Positions 59,391 to 64,000 of a stretch of 64,000 nucleotides of DNA are shown here, one piece after another. The notes beneath the pieces are model-generated. The model ran no database searches and was not told where the DNA came from. It saw nothing but the letters and a program-made list of their open reading frames with translations. Every line of letters begins with the position of its first letter. Position 1 is the first letter of the stretch. Source of the DNA: Flammeovirgaceae bacterium (GTDB taxonomy: Bacteria > Bacteroidota > Bacteroidia > Cytophagales > Cyclobacteriaceae); assembly GCA_020635915.1 (NCBI GenBank), contig JACJYU010000002.1:496001-560000 (forward strand), given 5' to 3'. Position numbers and translations under genes: made by a program.

Positions 59391-61823
59391 TTATTGCCCC
59401 TTTCGCAAAGCCCACCCGATGCTTCCCAGCACCACCAGCAGCAATGCCCATGATGAAGCCATGGTGATTTTATTGCCGATGACGTATGGTTTTGGGGCAA
59501 ACCTGAATTCGATCTGGTGGTTGCCGGCAGGGACTTCCAAAGCGCGCAATACATAGTCTGCCCGCAGGATAGGGGCCTCCTTGCCGTCAATGGTGGCGGT
59601 CCAACCCCTGGGGTAGTAAATTTCTGAAAACACCACCAGTCCGCCCTTTGCGGAGGAGGCCTGGTACTTTAAATACGGTGGCGACATTTCGATCAATTGA
59701 ACGCTGGCAAGGCTATCCTCCTGCACGTCCCCCACTTTGAATTTTGACCGGTCCACCACCGCAGTGGTACGGGTATCCACCTTACATACTTTTGCGAGTT
59801 CCTCAGAGGGGGAGTCGGCATAGTCAACATGGCCAACAAACCAGGCGTTGCCGTTTGCTTCCGGATTGGGAATAATATTCCCTTTGTCGGGGCCATACAT
59901 GATGTATTTTGTGTTGAGCATGTTCATCACCCCATACTCCCTAAACTGCAACTGGCCGGCTTGTGCATCGGCAATAAACCTGTTGGTTTCCTTGCCCAGG
60001 CAGGAATCGTACAGGTCCTGGTACCTCCTGATCTTGGCCCCGTGGTAGCCGCCCAACGAATGGTGGAAATAGGCAGACCGCCCTTCCGTGCTAAAGGGTT
60101 CCTGTAGGTTATACACCCGAAAAATGCTTTTGTCCTTCAGCACTTCCTGGTCAGCGGCCGTGGCCACAAAGTGGCTTTCCCGCTTGCGTTGGTAGTTGTC
60201 GTCCGTAAAGTACCTTTTGTCCACCACGGACAGGTCAATGGCCACCACGAAAACGAGGAATGCATAAACCCCAAATGCAGACACCCATTTTCGGGCATCA
60301 AAAAACAAAAGCAGGAACACCGCCAGGATGAACGAAAAGGACCTGAACGCATCGGCCCTCATCAACGACTCCCTGTCCTCTTTCAAGGCATGAAGGAACC
60401 AGGCCGGCAACTGGGTTTCCCCTTCCCGCATGAAACTTGCCATCCCGGCAAACAACCCAATCAACAGGCACAGCCCACCGGTAAAGGAAAAAGCAAGGAC
60501 CAGCTTTTTTCTGGTTTTCGGGTTAAGCCCTTCTTCAAAAAACCGCTCCAGCCCCAGCATGCCAAGCAAGGGCATGGAAAACAAGGTGATCATGATGGCA
60601 AATGTGACCGACCGGAATTTGTTGTAGCCCGGCAAATAGTCAAAAACAAAATAGTTGAATGCCTCAAAGTGGCTTCCCCAACTTAGCATGGCCCCCAATG
60701 CACTTACCGGCACCAGCCACCACACATATTTTTTTTCGGCAAATGCCATTCCTACCACAAAAAGAAAACAAATAACCGCGCCTCCGTAGTAGGGTGCCGT
60801 CAACGATTGTGGGCCCCAATAGGCGGAGGTGTAGCGGGCCAATTGATTGGCCATGTTGCTGTCGCTGCTTTGGGCCAATGCCTGGTAGGTGGCGCTCCCT
60901 TCGTCCTGTACCAGGAAATTGGAGCTGCTGCCGCCATAAAAACCAGGCACCATCAGGGTAATCGTTTCCAGTATGCCGCTGCTATAGGCAAATGCATAGT
61001 CCTTATGGAGGCCACTTGCCTGCTGCGCGGAAGGGCCCAATTCGGATTTTCCCCTTATGGAATATTGGCTATACTCGCTTATTGCCCACAATGGGCCAAT
61101 GAAAGTGCCTACGGCCAAAAGCGCGGCCGGCACCACGGCCCCAAGGTTTTTTAAAAACCCGATAATGTTTTTTTCGCGTACTGCCACAATCAGTTGAACA
61201 AGCCCATAGGCCAATACGATCAGCAGTAAATAATACGTCATCTGCAAATGGTTTTCGCGTAAGTGCAAGGCCAGGCCGAGGGAAGTTAGGGAGAAGCCCA
61301 GGAGCCACTTACGGGAAAACGCCAGGTGTATGCCTGCCATCACCAGCGGCATAAAGGCAATGGCGCCAATCCTGGCATTGTGCCCTGCGGCAATGCCAAT
61401 GACCATGTACGATGAGAGCCCAAAGGCCACCGCGCCCGCAATGGCGAGCATAGGCCGCACCCGAAATGCCAGCAGGAGGATGTAATAACTTAAAAACGCC
61501 CAATACATGTTTACCACCGGGTGGGGCAGGCCGAAGGAAAGCACTTTTTTAATGGCCACTACCGGCCCGTTGCCCCACTCCAGGTTGACCAGGTAGGCCG
61601 GCATGCCGCTGAAGATCGAGGTGGCCCACAGCCCTTCCTCGCCAGTGGCCTTCCGGTAGTCGCGCAATGATTTAGAGGAAGCTTCCCATTGCTGGATGTC
61701 GTGCTGGCTGATCGACTTGTTTTCAAAAAAAACAGGGCTGAAGAAGGAAATCGTGACAATTAAAAATACCATCACGGCCCCCAAATGGGGCAATACATGC
61801 TTTTTGAAATCAATTTTCCTCAT
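59391..61823 (-). CDS. YfhO family membrane protein
   Basis: 810 residues from the ATG at 61823 (open TTG three codons earlier). More than ten transmembrane helices with periplasmic loops such as RKATGEEGLWATSIFSGMPAYLVN, as in YfhO and GT-C-type glycosyltransferases. A soluble beta-rich region follows and a last helix closes the chain (MASSWALLLVVLGSIGWAL). In Bacillus YfhO glycosylates lipoteichoic acid; substrate here unknown. Confidence 0.9.
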   Translation of the reverse strand: MRKIDFKKHVLPHLGAVMVFLIVTISFFSPVFFENKSISQHDIQQWEASSKSLRDYRKATGEEGLWATSIFSGMPAYLVNLEWGNGPVVAIKKVLSFGLPHPVVNMYWAFLSYYILLLAFRVRPMLAIAGAVAFGLSSYMVIGIAAGHNARIGAIAFMPLVMAGIHLAFSRKWLLGFSLTSLGLALHLRENHLQMTYYLLLIVLAYGLVQLIVAVREKNIIGFLKNLGAVVPAALLAVGTFIGPLWAISEYSQYSIRGKSELGPSAQQASGLHKDYAFAYSSGILETITLMVPGFYGGSSSNFLVQDEGSATYQALAQSSDSNMANQLARYTSAYWGPQSLTAPYYGGAVICFLFVVGMAFAEKKYVWWLVPVSALGAMLSWGSHFEAFNYFVFDYLPGYNKFRSVTFAIMITLFSMPLLGMLGLERFFEEGLNPKTRKKLVLAFSFTGGLCLLIGLFAGMASFMREGETQLPAWFLHALKEDRESLMRADAFRSFSFILAVFLLLFFDARKWVSAFGVYAFLVFVVAIDLSVVDKRYFTDDNYQRKRESHFVATAADQEVLKDKSIFRVYNLQEPFSTEGRSAYFHHSLGGYHGAKIRRYQDLYDSCLGKETNRFIADAQAGQLQFREYGVMNMLNTKYIMYGPDKGNIIPNPEANGNAWFVGHVDYADSPSEELAKVCKVDTRTTAVVDRSKFKVGDVQEDSLASVQLIEMSPPYLKYQASSAKGGLVVFSEIYYPRGWTATIDGKEAPILRADYVLRALEVPAGNHQIEFRFAPKPYVIGNKITMASSWALLLVVLGSIGWALRKGQ

Positions 61824-61907
61824 GCAAAACAATTAGGCCTGCAAAATAGGCAATATTCAGGAGGGGCTAAATGCTTGTAACCTACCAGCCGGTAGGCCTT
61901 GCCCACA

Positions 61908-62438
61908 TCAAAAGACCAACATCGCGTAGCCTTTTAGCTGGTAGGTGGTCATCGTGGTGAGCATGGACGAGGCCACTTCCACGCCCGGCACCATTTTGTC
62001 CTTGTCTATTTTCCGAACGATAAGGGATTGGCCGCACACCACCATTTTCACACCGGCATCCTGCAGTTCCTGGTACAGGCCAAGGTTGGGGTTGTCCACC
62101 CCGTAAGCTTTCCGGTACTCTTCATTGTTCCTCACCGTAAAGGCAGCGCCCCCGTGAATGGCCAATACCACATGCAGGTTTTCCTTTGGCACGCCTGCCA
62201 TGGCATGTAGGTTGAGGAGGCGCGCCACGTTGTTCAGTGCCCAGTTCACATCCGAGGGCTTTTCGCTTTCCCGTGCCACCTCTATCACGATTTTATAATC
62301 CAGTGACGGGTCGATCTTTACATCCGCATCGGGCAAATCATAGACGCCCCCATATCCTTTGATGATCGGGTTGACCATCTTTTGGCCAAAGCCGGTGGCA
62401 AGCACGAACGAAAGGGCAATCGCAAAAATAATTTTCAT
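61908..62438 (-). CDS. DsrE-family exported protein
   Basis: 176 residues: signal peptide (IIFAIALSFVLATGFGQ), then a DsrE/DsrF-like alpha-beta domain with VVLAIHGGAAFTV and MVVCGQSLIVRKIDKDKMVPGVEVASSMLTTMTTYQLKGYAML. The cysteine in VVCGQS sits where DsrE-like proteins often carry a sulfur-binding cysteine, but an exported copy is unlikely to feed the cytoplasmic relay. Common in Bacteroidota; function unknown. Confidence 0.85.
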   Translation of the reverse strand: MKIIFAIALSFVLATGFGQKMVNPIIKGYGGVYDLPDADVKIDPSLDYKIVIEVARESEKPSDVNWALNNVARLLNLHAMAGVPKENLHVVLAIHGGAAFTVRNNEEYRKAYGVDNPNLGLYQELQDAGVKMVVCGQSLIVRKIDKDKMVPGVEVASSMLTTMTTYQLKGYAMLVF

Positions 62439-62517
62439 GGTGATCCGTTTTTTTGTTCAGGTAAAGTAAAGGAAGGGGAACAAGGTTTTAAAATAAATAT
62501 GCCAAAAAGCATGGGGC

Positions 62518-63507
62518 TTATCCGCCAATAGTGGACATGGATTCGGACGCCACCGCGTTTGCCCTTCTGTCTTGCCCGGCTTCATGTCCATCTTTCGCCC
62601 TGTTTTTAAAAGCCTTGAGCAATATTTTCTTCAAGTCCCCATCTGGTGCCCCTGCCCGCACCAGGTCCCGGACATTAAGCACCCCGTTGTCGTACAAACA
62701 TGTTTTCAACGTCCCCTGGGCAGTAATGCGGATGCGGTCACAGGTCCCACAAAATGTGCGGCTGAAGGCCGCGATCACCCCCACATTTCCCTTATGGCCG
62801 GGCACAGCATAATTATAGGAGGTCGAGTGCGCCCCATCTTTCAATTTGGCCAGCCCCGGGTAGGCCTTCTTTATATGGTCAATAATTTTATGGTACGTCC
62901 AGGTAAGGGTGGGGCTGTACTTGCCACCGCCATTAAAGGGCATCTCTTCTATAAACCTGACCGATACCGGGTTTGACCGGGTGAACGCCACCAGGGGAAG
63001 GATATCGTCCGTGTTCTTGCCCTCCATGACCACTGCGTTTATCTTCACTTCAATCCCTTCATCAAGCAGGAGGCCCAATGTGCCCATGACGTTGTCAAAC
63101 TCGTCCCTGCGCGTAATGGTTTTAAACCTCTCCTTGTCAAGCGTGTCCAGGCTCAGGTTTACCGATTTTACCCCTGCCTGCTTTAATTCCTTTACATAAG
63201 GGGCGGTGAGCACGCCATTGGTGGTGATGTGCAGCCCTGTAATCCCCTTTATCCGGGAAACGGAATGCACCAGCCTCATAAAATCTTTTCTTACGAAAGG
63301 CTCCCCTCCCGTAAAACGCACTTTGGATATGCCCATTTCGGCAAGCAGGGCCACCAGCCGCTGGATTTCCTCAAAGGTGAGCAGGTCCTTTTTGGGCATG
63401 TACCGGATGCCTTCCTCCGGCATGCAATAGGAGCACCGCAAATTGCAGCGGTCCGTTACCGCAATCCGTACGTAGTTGAGTTGCCTGCCGTGGTTGTCAA
63501 ATAGCAT
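62518..63507 (-). CDS. moaA: GTP 3',8-cyclase
   Basis: 329 residues. Radical SAM cluster cysteines C21, C25 and C28 in VTDRCNLRCSYCMPEEG, RFTGGEPFVRKD, and the second iron-sulfur site FCGTCDRIRITAQGTLKTCLY near the C-terminus. The chain ends in GG as family members do (STIGG), which is needed for activity. It starts molybdenum cofactor synthesis. moaD lies divergently 220 nt away; moaC and moaE are not in the window. Confidence 0.96.
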   Translation of the reverse strand: MLFDNHGRQLNYVRIAVTDRCNLRCSYCMPEEGIRYMPKKDLLTFEEIQRLVALLAEMGISKVRFTGGEPFVRKDFMRLVHSVSRIKGITGLHITTNGVLTAPYVKELKQAGVKSVNLSLDTLDKERFKTITRRDEFDNVMGTLGLLLDEGIEVKINAVVMEGKNTDDILPLVAFTRSNPVSVRFIEEMPFNGGGKYSPTLTWTYHKIIDHIKKAYPGLAKLKDGAHSTSYNYAVPGHKGNVGVIAAFSRTFCGTCDRIRITAQGTLKTCLYDNGVLNVRDLVRAGAPDGDLKKILLKAFKNRAKDGHEAGQDRRANAVASESMSTIGG

Positions 63508-63676
63508 TTTCCGTCCTTGTCACTGGCCTGCCATTCGGTGGCGGGGCCTGTTTGATATATCCCTTTTTCCGTAAGGTCAACAATTCCAACCGCATTTCCC
63601 CGCACCCATCCACAAACGGGAACAAATTCGTTTGATTCGCGGTATAATGGATATTTAAACCTAAAATTAAGAAATT

Positions 63677-63727
63677 ATTAACTGGCGGTTCCATACGACT
63701 GCTTAACCACAATTATTAGCATAAAAG
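63677..63727 (+). promoter_or_regulatory. moaD leader resembling the coaD/kdsB leader
   Basis: ATTAACTGGCGGTTCC (63677-63692) is identical to 16 nt of the coaD leader, and CTTAA and ATTATTA follow at similar spacing before the moaD ATG. The upstream CCAACGGCATG block is lacking. Confidence 0.4.
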
Positions 63728-63967
63728 ATGAGGTACACACTAAAAACTTTTGGGGTCACACGCGACATCCTGGGCGGCAAAGAGGTAACCTTTGAAATGG
63801 ACGGAAAGAAGGTGGGCGAGTTAAAATCCGAGCTTATGGCCCGCTTTCCGGAAATGAAATCGTTGAATTCCCTGCTGGTGGCCGTCAACAATGCCTATGC
63901 GGACGACAATGCCCCCATTTCGGAATCGGACGAAATCGCGCTTATCCCTCCGGTAAGCGGGGGCTGA
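63728..63967 (+). CDS. moaD: molybdopterin synthase sulfur-carrier subunit
   Basis: 79 residues, beta-grasp ubiquitin-like fold. The sequence MRYTLKTFGVTRDILGG...LLVAVNNAYADDNAPISESDEIALIPPVSGG has the C-terminal GG that is thiocarboxylated and donates sulfur to molybdopterin precursor through MoaE. It is divergent from moaA. Since ThiS has the same fold, moaD is favoured by its neighbour and the SDEIALIPPVSGG ending. Confidence 0.92.
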   Translation: MRYTLKTFGVTRDILGGKEVTFEMDGKKVGELKSELMARFPEMKSLNSLLVAVNNAYADDNAPISESDEIALIPPVSGG

Positions 63968-64000
63968 CCCTTCAACCCCTGGCCCTTCAATTTTCCATTT

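Noticed and set aside
63508..63676. extra gene between moaA and moaD
   Set aside because: Only short frames without a recognisable domain or start context; the stretch is treated as leader and promoter DNA.
1..64000. tRNA, rRNA or tmRNA genes
   Set aside because: No cloverleaf or rRNA core segment was recognised in the intergenic stretches; a tRNA search program would be needed to be certain.

Overview
The window reads as an ordinary chromosomal segment of a Bacteroidota bacterium, most likely in or near the order Cytophagales. Evidence: the TTG-N19-TAnnTTTG type promoters of this phylum, mostly without Shine-Dalgarno leaders; gene families largely confined to the phylum (DUF4296, DUF3822, TIGR02757, BatA-type VWA protein with a DUF58 partner, YfhO); a TonB-dependent receptor; Na+-NQR; and a dcw cluster in the phylum's usual order (mraZ-rsmH-ftsL-ftsI-murE-mraY-murD-ftsW-murG-murC-ftsQ-ftsA-ftsZ). 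I cannot name a genus. No rRNA, tRNA, CRISPR array, prophage or intact insertion sequence was seen.

Layout. 1-1.8 kb: 3' part of lpxA, a lone ABC ATPase and a small lipoprotein. 1.9-7.5 kb: mutS2 and a DUF4296 lipoprotein on the minus strand, then a plus-strand DUF58 / membrane partner / BatA-like operon. 7.5-19.7 kb: housekeeping and conserved hypothetical genes (LysE-like exporter and GH3-like enzyme, YggS, DUF423, DUF1573, two Nudix hydrolases, an anchored protein with DUF3822, coaD, pyrE, TIGR02757, LysM protein, NfeD, kdsB). 19.7-20.5 kb: the only long gene-free stretch, holding repeat elements and a likely terminator for the division cluster. 20.5-36.1 kb: the dcw cluster on the minus strand, headed by a promoter overlapped by four exactly spaced MraZ boxes. 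36.2-43.5 kb: TonB receptor, CoA transferase, TlpA-like lipoprotein, mnmA, a strikingly repetitive secreted basic protein, a lipoprotein and DUF502. 43.5-48.2 kb: nqrABCDE, ended by a strong terminator and lacking nqrF. 48.3-64 kb: cmk with a previously untracked 47-codon lipoprotein gene, a basic coiled-coil protein, MATE exporter, cation/proton antiporter, two MacB/FtsX-type permeases, queA, thioredoxin, YkgJ-like zinc/iron-cluster protein, YfhO, DsrE, and divergent moaA and moaD.

How the genes work together. The dcw block makes the lipid-linked peptidoglycan precursor (murE, mraY, murD, murG, murC) and the division machine (ftsL, ftsI, ftsW, ftsQ, ftsA, ftsZ), and MraZ very probably controls its own operon. 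NqrA-E form most of a sodium-pumping NADH:quinone oxidoreductase. lpxA and kdsB serve lipopolysaccharide synthesis; queA and mnmA modify tRNA; moaA and moaD belong to molybdenum cofactor synthesis.

The most interesting points are a shared ~60-nt leader in front of coaD and kdsB (with half of it before moaD), the MraZ operator array, the 10-residue repeat protein, the missing nqrF, and the mosaic of small interspersed repeats between kdsB and ftsZ. I found no convincing wholly new multi-gene system.
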